Assembly (NCBI RefSeq): GCF_000685095.1
Contig: NZ_BAYE01000031.1
Location: 1 to 61,177 of the forward strand
Reading direction: 5' to 3'
Length of the DNA: 61,177 nt
Source of the DNA: Paraburkholderia caledonica NBRC 102488
Lineage (GTDB): Bacteria > Pseudomonadota > Gammaproteobacteria > Burkholderiales > Burkholderiaceae
The notes beneath the pieces are model-generated. The model was not told the origin of the DNA. It did no database searches and saw nothing but the letters and a program-made list of their open reading frames with translations. Shown in pieces: positions 44,401 to 53,252 of this stretch (within the stretch, counting starts at the first letter, position 1; each line of letters starts with the position of its first letter). A program made the position numbers and the translations under genes.

Positions 44401-45702
44401 ATGGAAACCAAAGCGCAGTTGACCGCGGACGCCGAGCGCTACGACGGCTCCGTCGCAGCGAAAGGCCCATTTGCGTGGTATCGGCAGATCTCCGCTGCCG
44501 AGAAGCGCGCGTTCTGGAGTTGCAAGATCGGCTACGTGCTCGATGCAATGGACACGCAATTCCTGAGCTTCGTGATTCCGACGCTGATCGCGACGTGGGG
44601 CATCACGCGCGGCGATGCAGGACTGATCGGCACGGTCACGCTGCTGAGTTCGGCGGTCGGCGGCTGGGCGGCGGGCGTGCTGTCCGATCGCATCGGCCGC
44701 GTGAAGACCTTGCAGATCACGATTCTGTGGTTCGCGATTTTTACGCTGGCCTGCGCGCTTGCGCAGAACTTCTCGCAACTGCTGTGGGCGCGCGGATTGA
44801 TGGGGCTGGGTTTCGGCGGCGAATGGACCGCGGGCGCCGTGCTGATCGGCGAGGTGATCCGCGCGCGCGACCGCGGCAAGGCGGTGGGACTCGTGCAGGC
44901 TGGTTGGGCGATCGGCTGGGGCGTGTCGACATTGCTCTTCATGGCCGTGTTTTCGCTCGTCCCCGCGGATTACGCGTGGCGTGTGCTGTTCGCAGTCGGC
45001 ATTGCGCCGGCACCGTTCGTGATCTGGATCCGCCGCTTCGTCGAAGAGCCGGAGGTGCATCGGCGGCAGAAAGAAGCCCAGGATGCGGCTCAGGCGCGTC
45101 CTTCGATGCTCGACATTTTCCGCGGCGATATTGTCTGGACGACGCTGCGCGCATCCATTCTCGCGACCGGCGTGCAAGGCGGCTACTACGCGGTGACCAC
45201 GTGGCTGCCGACGTATCTGAAAACCGAGCGGCACTTGAGCGTGATCGGCACCGGCAGTTATCTCGGCGTCGTGATCGTCGGATCGTATTGCGGCTATCTG
45301 ACGGGCGCGTATGTCAGCGACCGTATTGGCCGCAAGCGCGCGTTCATCGCGTTCGCTGTCGCTTCATGCGCGATTGCGTCGATTTACACGCAGCTTCCGC
45401 TGGATAATCTGTCGATGCTCGTGCTCGGTTTCCCGCTTGGGTTTTGCGCGTCGGGTATTTTCTCGGGCATGGGCGCGTTTTTGACCGAGTTGTTTCCGAC
45501 GAGGATTCGCGGTTCGGGCCAGGGGTTCTGCTACAACTTCGGACGAGCTATCGGCGCGACGTTTCCATTCCTGATCGGCTACGTGTCGCAGACGATGACG
45601 CTTGGACACGCGATCGGCGCATTCGCGGCGGCAGCCTACGGGATTGTGATTCTCGCCGCGCTTACGCTGCCGGAAACGCGAGGGCAGGCGCTGAGGGAGT
45701 GA
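44401..45702 (+). CDS. MFS transporter, SHS/AAHS-like
   Basis: A 433-residue carrier with 12 helices: LDAMDTQFLSFVIPTLIATW in helix 1, GVLSDRIGRVKTLQI in the first loop, and GLGFGGEWTAGAVLIGE in helix 4. It follows the DUF1445 gene with GGAG before the ATG. By position (under the probable MdcR operator) it is the second candidate for the missing malonate carrier, or it carries the substrate of the DUF1445 enzyme. Confidence 0.88.
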   Translation: METKAQLTADAERYDGSVAAKGPFAWYRQISAAEKRAFWSCKIGYVLDAMDTQFLSFVIPTLIATWGITRGDAGLIGTVTLLSSAVGGWAAGVLSDRIGRVKTLQITILWFAIFTLACALAQNFSQLLWARGLMGLGFGGEWTAGAVLIGEVIRARDRGKAVGLVQAGWAIGWGVSTLLFMAVFSLVPADYAWRVLFAVGIAPAPFVIWIRRFVEEPEVHRRQKEAQDAAQARPSMLDIFRGDIVWTTLRASILATGVQGGYYAVTTWLPTYLKTERHLSVIGTGSYLGVVIVGSYCGYLTGAYVSDRIGRKRAFIAFAVASCAIASIYTQLPLDNLSMLVLGFPLGFCASGIFSGMGAFLTELFPTRIRGSGQGFCYNFGRAIGATFPFLIGYVSQTMTLGHAIGAFAAAAYGIVILAALTLPETRGQALRE

Positions 45703-45796
45703 GCGACGTGGCGGTGTGGCGCGTTTCGATGGGCCGCTGAGGTTGCTGTTCGAAGCCCGCGGCTCTCACCCGCCGCCGGCCACTGCTCATGCCTGC

Positions 45797-46894
45797 TCAT
45801 GCCTGCTCGGGCGCGCGTCCTATCGCGTGCGAATCCGATGCGCTTGAAGGCTCGGTTTGCCCGCGCTCGCGTCCCGACGTGACGACCGCGCCGGTGCCGC
45901 CAGGTCGCCGCACCGACTTTGCATGCCGTTCGATCAGCCGTTGCAGCAGGCAGAAAGCGCAAAGCAGCGCGCCGATCACGATGCGGGTCCACCAGGAACT
46001 GAGTGTGCCGTCGAACGTAATCAACGTTTGAATCGTGCCGAGAATGCCGACGCCGAACAGCGAACCGACCACATAGCCGACACCGCCCGTCAGCAGCGTT
46101 CCGCCGATCACGGTTGCCGCGATGGCGTCGAGTTCCATCCCTTGCCCCTGCAGGCCGTAGCCGGACAACACGTAGAACGTGAAAACCGCCCCGCCGAGCG
46201 CCGAGCAGAAGCCGCTCAGCGCATACACGCCGATGCGCGTATGCGCGACCGGCAGCCCCATCAGCAAAGCGGAGCGCGCATTGCCGCCTACCGCGTACAC
46301 GTTGCGGCCAAAACGCGTGAAGTGAGCGACGAAGATGGCAGCGAGCAGCGCGACGAACGCGATCAACACGTTCGCCGTCACAGAGCCGATGCCGATGTCG
46401 AGCCGGAATGCCGAGATGGCGTGGAAGGTCGGATCCGTAATCGTGATCGACTGCGTGGTGATCAGAAAACACAAGCCGCGCGCGAAGAACATGCCGGCGA
46501 GCGTCACGATAAACGCCTGCAGTCGAAAGAAATGAATGAGCGCGCCCTGCACGGCGCCGAATACGGTGCCCATCAGCAAAACGATCGGCACGATCACCCA
46601 CACCGATAAGTGAAAGCGTTCGGACAATACGGCTTCAACGATGGTGGTGAGCGCAACCACGGAACCCACTGACAGGTCGATGCCGCCTGACACGATCACG
46701 AACGTCATGCCGATCGCAACGATCAGCAAAAAGGCGTTGTCGACGAGCAGATCGAGCAGCACTTGCCACGAGAAAAAGCCCGTGTACATCACGGAGCCGA
46801 AGCCGAACAGCGCACAGAACAGTAGGATCGTGACCGCGATGGGCAACGTGCGCGGATCGACAATATGAGCCCACGCAGAGAAGAATCGTCTCAT
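45797..46894 (-). CDS. yjfF: Sugar ABC transporter permease, YjfF-like
   Basis: A 365-residue RbsC-family inner-membrane permease with eight to ten helices. VSGGIDLSVGSVVALTTI in the middle and the EAA-like segment GNARSALLMGLPV are typical. A 30-residue polar tail follows the last helix, and a 10-bp tandem repeat (CTGCTCATGC, at 45783-45802) overlaps its 3' end. It overlaps the preceding permease gene by 4 bp. Together with YtfT-like it forms the channel of a galactofuranose-type importer. Confidence 0.88.
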   Translation of the reverse strand: MRRFFSAWAHIVDPRTLPIAVTILLFCALFGFGSVMYTGFFSWQVLLDLLVDNAFLLIVAIGMTFVIVSGGIDLSVGSVVALTTIVEAVLSERFHLSVWVIVPIVLLMGTVFGAVQGALIHFFRLQAFIVTLAGMFFARGLCFLITTQSITITDPTFHAISAFRLDIGIGSVTANVLIAFVALLAAIFVAHFTRFGRNVYAVGGNARSALLMGLPVAHTRIGVYALSGFCSALGGAVFTFYVLSGYGLQGQGMELDAIAATVIGGTLLTGGVGYVVGSLFGVGILGTIQTLITFDGTLSSWWTRIVIGALLCAFCLLQRLIERHAKSVRRPGGTGAVVTSGRERGQTEPSSASDSHAIGRAPEQA

Positions 46895-47934
46895 CGTGCC
46901 ACCCCGCGTTGCTTGATTATCTGCATGCCGACCGACATCGCGAGTGCGCGCGCGGCTGGCGACTGGATTACGCTAACCGTGAGCACTACCGCCGCCTTCA
47001 CGACCAACGTAGCTTCGGGCGGCACACCGATCGAATACGTCGTGTAGGTCAGTGTCTGAATGATCAGTGCGCCGAGCACCGTGCCGGCGAAACTGAAGCG
47101 GCCGCCGAGCAGCGACGTGCCGCCGAGCGTGACGGCAAGAATAGCGTCGAGTTCCAGCAGAAGGCCAGCGTTGTTGCCGTCGGCGCTGCGCACGTTCGAG
47201 CTGATCAGGATGCCCGCCATCGCCGCGGTCAGTCCGGAGAAGCCGTACACCGCGAAAACGAGCGCTTTCGAGCGCAAGCCTACGAGGCGCGTCGCAACGG
47301 GATTCACACCGATCGCGCGGATAAAGAGCCCGAGCGCCGTTCCCTCGACGAGCGCCGCTGTCGCCAGCACGGCGATCGTCGCGATCCACACGGAGCACGG
47401 CACACCGAGCCAGTAGCCGCCGCCGACGAACAGATAGCCGGGCGCGCCGATCGGAATGATCTGCCCGGCCGTCAGCAACTGCGCGATGCCGCGACCCGCG
47501 ACCATCAGAATCAACGTCGCGATGATCGGCTGCATGCCGACGAAGGACACGAGCAAGCCGTTCCACATGCCGCTCAACACACCGACGATCAACGCCGCAA
47601 GCAACGCCTGCGCGATCAGGCCGCCGGTCGGCACGGGTTGGGTCGCGAGTATCGTCGCCGCAGCGGCGCCGGCGATGGCGACGACCGCGCCCACCGAAAT
47701 GTCGATACCGCGCGTCGCGATAACGAGCGTCATGCCGGTCGCGACCAGCACGAGCGGCGCAGCGCGATTCAACACGTCGATCGGCGCGCCGAACAGATGC
47801 CCATCGAGCATGCGCAGCGACAGGAAATGCGGATTGACCCAAAGGTTCAACGCACACAACAACGCCAACGTCACGCACGGCCAGATCAACGGACGCTCGA
47901 CGCCGTCACGCGCGAGCCAGTTCGATAGCTTCAT
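46891..47934 (-). CDS. ytfT: Sugar ABC transporter permease, YtfT-like
   Basis: A 347-residue RbsC-family permease with IATRGIDISVGAVVAIAGAA and the loop GVNPVATRLVGLRSK that docks on the ATPase. Overlaps the ATPase stop and the next permease start by 4 bp each, so the three are translationally coupled. Confidence 0.88.
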   Translation of the reverse strand: MKLSNWLARDGVERPLIWPCVTLALLCALNLWVNPHFLSLRMLDGHLFGAPIDVLNRAAPLVLVATGMTLVIATRGIDISVGAVVAIAGAAAATILATQPVPTGGLIAQALLAALIVGVLSGMWNGLLVSFVGMQPIIATLILMVAGRGIAQLLTAGQIIPIGAPGYLFVGGGYWLGVPCSVWIATIAVLATAALVEGTALGLFIRAIGVNPVATRLVGLRSKALVFAVYGFSGLTAAMAGILISSNVRSADGNNAGLLLELDAILAVTLGGTSLLGGRFSFAGTVLGALIIQTLTYTTYSIGVPPEATLVVKAAVVLTVSVIQSPAARALAMSVGMQIIKQRGVAR

Positions 47935-49550
47935 TCGCCGCTCCCCGCGATGAGTCGGTAGATATTGTCTTCATTCGACGCCTTGCCCTCGACTTCAGCG
48001 ATCTTGCGGCGGTCGCGCAAGACGGCCACGCGATGACTGACGCGCAGCACTTCGCTGATCTCGGACGAAATGAACAGAATGCTCAGACCGTTTGCGCACA
48101 ACGCAAGCAGACGGTCCATGATGTCGAACTTCGCGGCGACATCGATGCCGCGCGTGGGTTCGTCGAGAATCAGGAGTTTCGGATCGGTGGCGAGCCAGCG
48201 CGCAAGCAGCGCCTTCTGCTGATTGCCGCCCGACAGAAGCCCGATAGGCTGCTCAGCGTCCGAGGCCTTGATGCCGAGCCGTTCAATCCACAAGTCGGCC
48301 AGATCTCGCGCGCGTTGACGGCTGATCTTGCGCCACCATCCACGTCTTGCCTGCAATGCCAGCAGGATGTTCTCGCGAATCGACAGGTCCGCGACGATGC
48401 CCTCTTTCTTGCGGTCTTCCGCGCAATACGCAATGCCGTGGCGCACCGCATCGTGCGGCGAGCGCAGTCGTACAGGTTTGCCATCCACGAGCATCGTGCC
48501 GCTATCGGCGCGATCCGCGCCGAACAACAGCCGCGCCGTCTCGGTGCGGCCGGAACCGAGCAGTCCGGCGAGTCCGAGTATCTGACCGCGCTCGACATTC
48601 AGGTCGATCGGCTGCAAGGTGCCGCGCTTGCCCACGCCGCGCAATTCGATAAACGCCGACGCGGCGCGCTCGCCTCGTTCCGTTCCGTTGGGACCGGACG
48701 CTTCATGCGCGGCTTCGCGAAGTCGCTCGCTCATGCGCTCGTGACCGACCATCTTCGCGACCAGTTGATCGGCCGACAGATTCCGCGCGAGGTATTCGCC
48801 CTCGCGCTCGCCGTTGCGCATGACCGTAATGCGATCGGAAATGGCATACGTCTGCTCGATAAAGTGCGTGACGAACAGAATCGCGATTCCAGATTGCTTA
48901 AGATGCCGAAGTATTTTGAAGAGCTGTGCGACTTCGCTGTCGTCGAGACTCGACGTGGGCTCGTCGAGTATGAGCACGCGTGCATCGACGGAAAGCGCTC
49001 TGGCGATCGCCACCATCTGTTGCACTGCAATGGGATAGGCGTCCAGCGAGCGCGTCACGTCGAGCGAGATATCGAGGCGTGCCAGTGCGGCTTGCGCGCG
49101 GCGTTTGATGTCCGGCCAATCGATCGCGCCGAACCGCCGCGGCTGCCGGCCGGCGAAAATGTTTTCAGCAACCGACAGGTTCGGGCACAGATTGACTTCC
49201 TGATACAGCGTGCGCACGCCCGCCGCCTCGGCTTCCTGCGGCGAAGCGAAGGCCACGACTTCGCCCGCGAGCCTGATCGTCCCGGTGTCGGGTGCGATCA
49301 CGCCCGTGAGCACATTGATCAGAGTAGACTTGCCGGCGCCGTTCTGCCCCATCAGCGTGTGAACTTCACCGGGGAACAGCCGGAAATCGACGCGTTGGAG
49401 CGCCTTGACGCCGGGGAACGTCTTGCTGACACCGGTGGTGGCAAGAATCGGCTCGCAGGGGTCCACGTCGCGGTCGACTGCAACGGCAGCTGCAACGGAC
49501 GGGGGCGTTCTCGTGGCCGGCGGATTCGGTTCGGAAGCGGGATGCGTCAT
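47931..49550 (-). CDS. ytfR: Sugar ABC transporter ATP-binding protein, YtfR-like (double ATPase)
   Basis: A 539-residue RbsA/YtfR-type protein with two nucleotide-binding domains. The first has Walker A GQNGAGKST, signature VQQMVAIARAL and DEPTSSLDDSEV; the second has the degenerate Walker A GLLGSGRTE, LLSGGNQQKALLARWL and DEPTRGIDVAAK. The roughly 35-residue Pro/Ala-rich N terminus is longer than usual. The start at 49550 has GAGG upstream; the 40 codons before it are rejected. Separated from the binding-protein gene by a 243-bp gap that contains a hairpin. Confidence 0.92.
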   Translation of the reverse strand: MTHPASEPNPPATRTPPSVAAAVAVDRDVDPCEPILATTGVSKTFPGVKALQRVDFRLFPGEVHTLMGQNGAGKSTLINVLTGVIAPDTGTIRLAGEVVAFASPQEAEAAGVRTLYQEVNLCPNLSVAENIFAGRQPRRFGAIDWPDIKRRAQAALARLDISLDVTRSLDAYPIAVQQMVAIARALSVDARVLILDEPTSSLDDSEVAQLFKILRHLKQSGIAILFVTHFIEQTYAISDRITVMRNGEREGEYLARNLSADQLVAKMVGHERMSERLREAAHEASGPNGTERGERAASAFIELRGVGKRGTLQPIDLNVERGQILGLAGLLGSGRTETARLLFGADRADSGTMLVDGKPVRLRSPHDAVRHGIAYCAEDRKKEGIVADLSIRENILLALQARRGWWRKISRQRARDLADLWIERLGIKASDAEQPIGLLSGGNQQKALLARWLATDPKLLILDEPTRGIDVAAKFDIMDRLLALCANGLSILFISSEISEVLRVSHRVAVLRDRRKIAEVEGKASNEDNIYRLIAGSGE

Positions 49551-49649
49551 AGACCTCGCTCGAGCGGCGGTGCGTTGGTGTCGTGGTGCCCTGGCGCGTC
49601 GTGCCATTGTTGCCGTCGTTGCGGCAAGCCCCAGCATCGGGTGAAAAGA

Positions 49650-49680
49650 GACCGTCCGCTGCCCAAGCAATCGGACGGTC
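49650..49680 (-). terminator. Attenuator-like hairpin between ytfQ and ytfR
   Basis: GACCGTCCG and CGGACGGTC form a 9-bp perfect stem with a 13-nt loop; on the minus strand it is followed by TCTTTTC. It lies 114 bp after the ytfQ stop. Partial termination here would let the binding protein be made in excess over the membrane parts. Confidence 0.6.
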
Positions 49681-49793
49681 AGGCACCGCTGGAGAAACTT
49701 TTGAGGCTCGATTACAGCTTCCTCTGCTAGTGCCAGTGCTGGATTAACCGTTATGGCATACAGGCAAATAGCGAGGAAGACTGATTACTTTTC

Positions 49794-50780
49794 CTAGTAC
49801 TTTCGCGTCGGCAACGTCTGCGCCGCAACGCTCATCGGGAAGACGGTTTCTTCGGTCAGGATGCGCTTCGGCAAAGGCTTGCCGGCCACCACATCCTTTA
49901 CCGCCGACATTAGTTGCGGTCCGAGCAACGGGCTGCATTCCACGTCGACGTTCATCTTGCCCGCTGCCATTGCCTGGAAGCCGCCCTTGGTTGCATCGAA
50001 CGAAACGACAATGACGTCCTTGCCTGGATGCATGCCAGCCTCTTCCATGGCCTGGATAGCGCCGAGCGCCATATCGTCGTTATGCGCATAAACTACATTT
50101 ATTTTATTTCCATAAGTTTTTATAAACGCTTCCATGACCTGCTTGCCGCCGGCCAATGTGAAGTCGCCGCTTTGCGACGCGATAACCTTGAACTTGGGGT
50201 CGCTCTTGATCACTTCGATGAGGCCTGCGTGCCGGTCGTTCGCCGGCGCGGAGCCTACGGTTCCCTGCAATTCAGCGATGTTGACGGGACCTTGAGCATC
50301 TTTATAGTGGTCGGCGAGCCATTTCCCGCCGCGCCGGCCCTCCTCAAGGAAGTCAGAGCCGATCATCGTCACGTACAGCGAGGTGTCTTTGACGTCGATA
50401 TTGCGGTCAGTGAGGATCACCGGAATCTTCGCGGCCTTAGCCTCGCGCAGCACCGGTTCCCAGCCCGATTCGACGACCGGCGAGAAAGCGATGACGTCGA
50501 CTTTCTGCGCAATATACGAGCGGATCGCCTTGATCTGGTTTTCCTGCTTTTGCTGCGCGTCCGAGAACTTGAGTTTGATTTTGGCGTCGGCCGCCGCGGA
50601 CTTCACCGACTCGGTGTTGGCGGTCCGCCATGCGCTTTCGGCACCGACCTGGGCGAAACCCAGCGTGATCTGTTTGTCCTGCGCATAGGCGCCGGGCGTT
50701 GCCAGCGTCAGCGTACCGAAACCCGCGCACAGCGCGAGCGCGCCCAACGCACGACATGCGGCGCGTCGTGTATTCGCCAT
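49794..50780 (-). CDS. ytfQ: Sugar ABC transporter periplasmic binding protein, YtfQ-like
   Basis: A 328-residue pentose/hexose-type binding protein: signal peptide residues 1-33 ending AYAQD, then ITLGFAQVGAESAWRTANTE, close to YtfQ of E. coli, which binds galactofuranose. AFSPVVESGWEPVLREAK and YAHNDDMALGAIQAMEEAG mark the sugar cleft. GGAG precedes the ATG at 50780. First gene of the operon, downstream of two AT-rich palindromes. Substrate galactofuranose or a related sugar by similarity only. Confidence 0.9.
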   Translation of the reverse strand: MANTRRAACRALGALALCAGFGTLTLATPGAYAQDKQITLGFAQVGAESAWRTANTESVKSAAADAKIKLKFSDAQQKQENQIKAIRSYIAQKVDVIAFSPVVESGWEPVLREAKAAKIPVILTDRNIDVKDTSLYVTMIGSDFLEEGRRGGKWLADHYKDAQGPVNIAELQGTVGSAPANDRHAGLIEVIKSDPKFKVIASQSGDFTLAGGKQVMEAFIKTYGNKINVVYAHNDDMALGAIQAMEEAGMHPGKDVIVVSFDATKGGFQAMAAGKMNVDVECSPLLGPQLMSAVKDVVAGKPLPKRILTEETVFPMSVAAQTLPTRKY

Positions 50781-50892
50781 GACTGTCTCCTGATCGTTGT
50801 TGTGTAGGCGACCCCGTCGAATCCGCGCGGCCCTGAGGCCTGCGCGATGCGTGGATCGTGATGTAGCGTAGTGTGCCGGGCCTTAACAGTCC

Positions 50893-50904
50893 AATCATAT
50901 GATT
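50893..50904. promoter_or_regulatory. Candidate operator 1 of the ytf operon
   Basis: AATCATATGATT is a 12-bp perfect palindrome, 113-124 bp upstream of ytfQ. Confidence 0.5.
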
Positions 50905-50914
50905 CGCGTCGGCA

Positions 50915-50930
50915 ATATCAATTTTGATAT
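50915..50930. promoter_or_regulatory. Candidate operator 2 of the ytf operon
   Basis: ATATCAA-TT-TTGATAT, a 16-bp palindrome with 7-bp perfect arms, centred 24 bp from operator 1. Two helical turns apart, the sites could bind a dimer of dimers. No regulator gene sits next to the operon. Confidence 0.5.
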
Positions 50931-51105
50931 ACGACGCGGGCTTAAGCTGGAGACGACGGGCGCGAAGCGGGCGGGCACGGATGCCGCTCATGGATCCGAG
51001 TGGCGGCAAAGTGGCCGGTGGTTTTTATGTGCTTACCTGATGGTGAGCCGCGCTGCGCTAACGCCCTTGCATCTGGAGCGGGAAGTCGAACCTGCGAGTA
51101 GGCGT

Positions 51106-51720
51106 TTATGCGCGCGACGACCGGCCCGCTTCCTCGCGGGGTGTGACCCATCGGAAGGTGAGGTTGATGCGCTCGCCTGCTACGCGCGGCTCTTTCGGCA
51201 CCCTATGCCGCCATTCGGCCTGCGTCTCGCCCTTCATGACCAGCAAGCTGCCGCTTTTCAGCGAAAACGACTGAACGGTGCCGGTCTTGTTATGCCGCAG
51301 GTCGAACGTGCGCGTTGCGCCCAGGCTGACCGATGCGATCACCGGCTGTGGCCCGAGCTCGCGCTCGCGGTCTGCGTGCCATCCCATACTGTCTGTACCG
51401 CTGCGATAACGATTAAGCAGAACGCTATTGAACCGCGCATTGCTGGCCGCTTCGGCAGCGGCCTTCAGCTCCGCGACTGTGGGCGTCCACGGCTGCGGGA
51501 GATTGCGTATGCCGGAATAGACATACACCGCGTCGGGATCGCCCTGCCACGCGGTGAGCCGCGGCAGCGCGACGCGGCCGCCGGGCGTACCCATCGTATC
51601 CTGCCGCCATTCGACTTCGGCTAGAAGTTGCGCAAGGCACTGCTCGGCTCTGTCGGGCGCGAGCCAGTCGGGATACCAGGCGACGTCAGGCGTCGGAAGG
51701 TCATCGAATAGGTCCGTCAT
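51106..51720 (-). CDS. AlkB-like 2-oxoglutarate/Fe(II) dioxygenase
   Basis: A 204-residue AlkB-family enzyme, probably repairing alkylated bases by oxidative demethylation. The iron triad is His115-x-Asp117 (GWHADRE) and His172 (WRHRVPK); Arg184 and Arg190 (RINLTFR) are the 2-oxoglutarate and substrate arginines. NSVLLNRYRSGTDSMGWH is the family signature. The length fits the ALKBH2/3-like short form found in many proteobacteria. Divergent from the nitroreductase gene. Confidence 0.92.
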   Translation of the reverse strand: MTDLFDDLPTPDVAWYPDWLAPDRAEQCLAQLLAEVEWRQDTMGTPGGRVALPRLTAWQGDPDAVYVYSGIRNLPQPWTPTVAELKAAAEAASNARFNSVLLNRYRSGTDSMGWHADRERELGPQPVIASVSLGATRTFDLRHNKTGTVQSFSLKSGSLLVMKGETQAEWRHRVPKEPRVAGERINLTFRWVTPREEAGRSSRA

Positions 51721-51917
51721 ATGATTGCTTGAAACGGGCGGGAAGCGTGCGCAATGGAACGTTGACTATTATGGTGGCAAAGACTACCCGCCTGCTTTAG
51801 CGGCTTGCAGTTTCATTGGACTTAGCGGATGCCGCTATTGGCGCTTCTCATTTTCGCTGCGATCGCGGCACGAGCGCGTCCAGCACTTTCCGGCGCCACC
51901 TTCACTGGACCATTACG

Positions 51918-52502
51918 ATGAAATTATCCGATCAGGCCTTCGACCAGTTGTTTCGGGAAGCCCGCACGTATAGTGCCTGGCAGCTGAAATCCGTCGACGA
52001 CGCATTGCTCGAGCAACTTGTCGAGTTGACGCTGCTCGGCCCGACGTCGGCAAATTCCAGTCCAGGACGGTTCGTCTTCGTCAAAAGCCCGGCTGCCAAG
52101 GAGAAGCTGCGGCCAGCGTTGTCCCCCGGTAACGTGGACAAGACGATGGCGGCGCCGGTGACTGTCATTGTCGGGATGGATATGGCATTTTATGAGCATC
52201 TGCCGAAGCTTTTCCCACATGCCGATGCGCGCAGCTGGTTTGCCGGCAATGACACGGCTATTGCCGACACGGCGTTTCGCAACTCGACGCTGCAAGGCGG
52301 CTACCTGATTCTCGCCGCTCGCGCGCTTGGTCTCGACGCCGGCCCAATGTCGGGCTTTGACGCAATCAAAGTCGACGAGACCTTCTTCGCCGGCACGACG
52401 ATCCGGTCGAACTTCCTGATCAATCTCGGCTACGGGGATGCGTCGAAACTGTTTCCGCGTAGCCCCCGCTTGAGCTTTGCCGAGGCCGCGAGGATAGTCT
52501 GA
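51918..52502 (+). CDS. Nitroreductase-family protein, malonic semialdehyde reductase (RutE)-like
   Basis: A 194-residue FMN nitroreductase-fold protein. LLGPTSANSSPGRFVFV, AFRNSTLQGGYLILAARALGLDAGPMSGFD and the C-terminal NLGYGD are typical of RutE/HadB-type proteins, which reduce malonic semialdehyde to 3-hydroxypropionate. No other rut gene is nearby, so it may be a stand-alone detoxification enzyme. The ATG at 51918 gives the family N terminus; the longer frame is rejected. Confidence 0.87.
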   Translation: MKLSDQAFDQLFREARTYSAWQLKSVDDALLEQLVELTLLGPTSANSSPGRFVFVKSPAAKEKLRPALSPGNVDKTMAAPVTVIVGMDMAFYEHLPKLFPHADARSWFAGNDTAIADTAFRNSTLQGGYLILAARALGLDAGPMSGFDAIKVDETFFAGTTIRSNFLINLGYGDASKLFPRSPRLSFAEAARIV

Positions 52503-52513
52503 CGCACGCCGTT

Positions 52514-52852
52514 TCAGGTGAAGATTGCGATGTAAAACACGACGACGCCTATCACCGCGCCGACGAAGCAGAAATTTTCCACAGTTTCGTCGCCATTGGA
52601 ACGAAGCCAGGCGCCGACGACTCCGAACAGCCCCGCAATACCAAGCGCGACGCACAGCATTACGACACCGAATAGCGCGCTCTTGCCGACCTCGGAGAAG
52701 TCTATGTTGCGCACGCCGAGGTACAAACCCAACGCCATCAACGACAGGCCGACGAGAGGCAACATCACATGACTGCCCTCGTATCCCACGTGATGAGTAC
52801 GGCGCGCAGGCCCCCCGTGGTGAAAACGATGGCCTGATCCGAGCAGCTTCAT
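52514..52852 (-). CDS. Small membrane protein of unknown function
   Basis: A 112-residue protein: a His/Gly-rich N terminus of about 28 residues (GHRFHHGGPARRTHHVG), then three hydrophobic helices (LPLVGLSLMALGLYLG; ALFGVVMLCVALGIAGLFGVVG; FVGAVIGVVVFYIAIF). I do not recognise a family. It converges with the nitroreductase gene at 11 bp. The His-rich start could bind metal, which is speculation. Confidence 0.7.
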   Translation of the reverse strand: MKLLGSGHRFHHGGPARRTHHVGYEGSHVMLPLVGLSLMALGLYLGVRNIDFSEVGKSALFGVVMLCVALGIAGLFGVVGAWLRSNGDETVENFCFVGAVIGVVVFYIAIFT

Positions 52853-53252
52853 GATCGCCTCCTGCCTCGCCTTTGTGGCGATAACGCCGACTGAATTCGA
52901 CCGCTGTCGTGTCGATAGACGTTGCAGCGATTCTTTCTGCCAGCCGGCTCACTTTCAGAATAGTGCACGCCCACGCTTAATTCAAAGCCCATTTAATTAG
53001 GGTTATCAGCGTGCTGACGCCTGGTCATAGTGGATGGCTTCAGGCAAATGCTTTGTCGACGTATTGCCCGCCTGCGCTATCGCTGCGCTGCAGCGAAGCG
53101 CTCGACTGCGCGCGCACACTCGCATATTTCGTGCGCCGGCACGCCGTTGCGCATGCCGGTAGAATGAGCCAGCCAGTCGGTTACATCGCCGCAATGACTG
53201 GCCAGCGCCGGCGCTTCACCCCTCCCGGCCCCTACCCGCCCTCACGTTCTCT
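52853..53252. other. Intergenic region, no gene seen
   Basis: 400 bp between the divergent small membrane protein and metallophosphoesterase genes. The stretch 52975-53000 is AT-rich (TTAATTCAAAG and TTTAATTAGGG) and may hold promoter elements. No open frame with a ribosome binding site and no clear repeat was found. Confidence 0.5.

Larger units (their letters stand above)
50781..51105. other. Regulatory region upstream of ytfQ
   Basis: 325 bp between ytfQ and the 3' end of the AlkB-like gene. The stretch 50889-50935 is sharply AT-rich and contains two palindromes (50893-50904 and 50915-50930); the remainder shows nothing I can name. Confidence 0.55.

Noticed and set aside
45783..45808. Tandem CTGCTCATGC repeat considered as a CRISPR or mobile-element mark
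   Set aside because: Only two and a half copies of 10 bp with no spacers; a local slippage repeat at the end of the permease gene.
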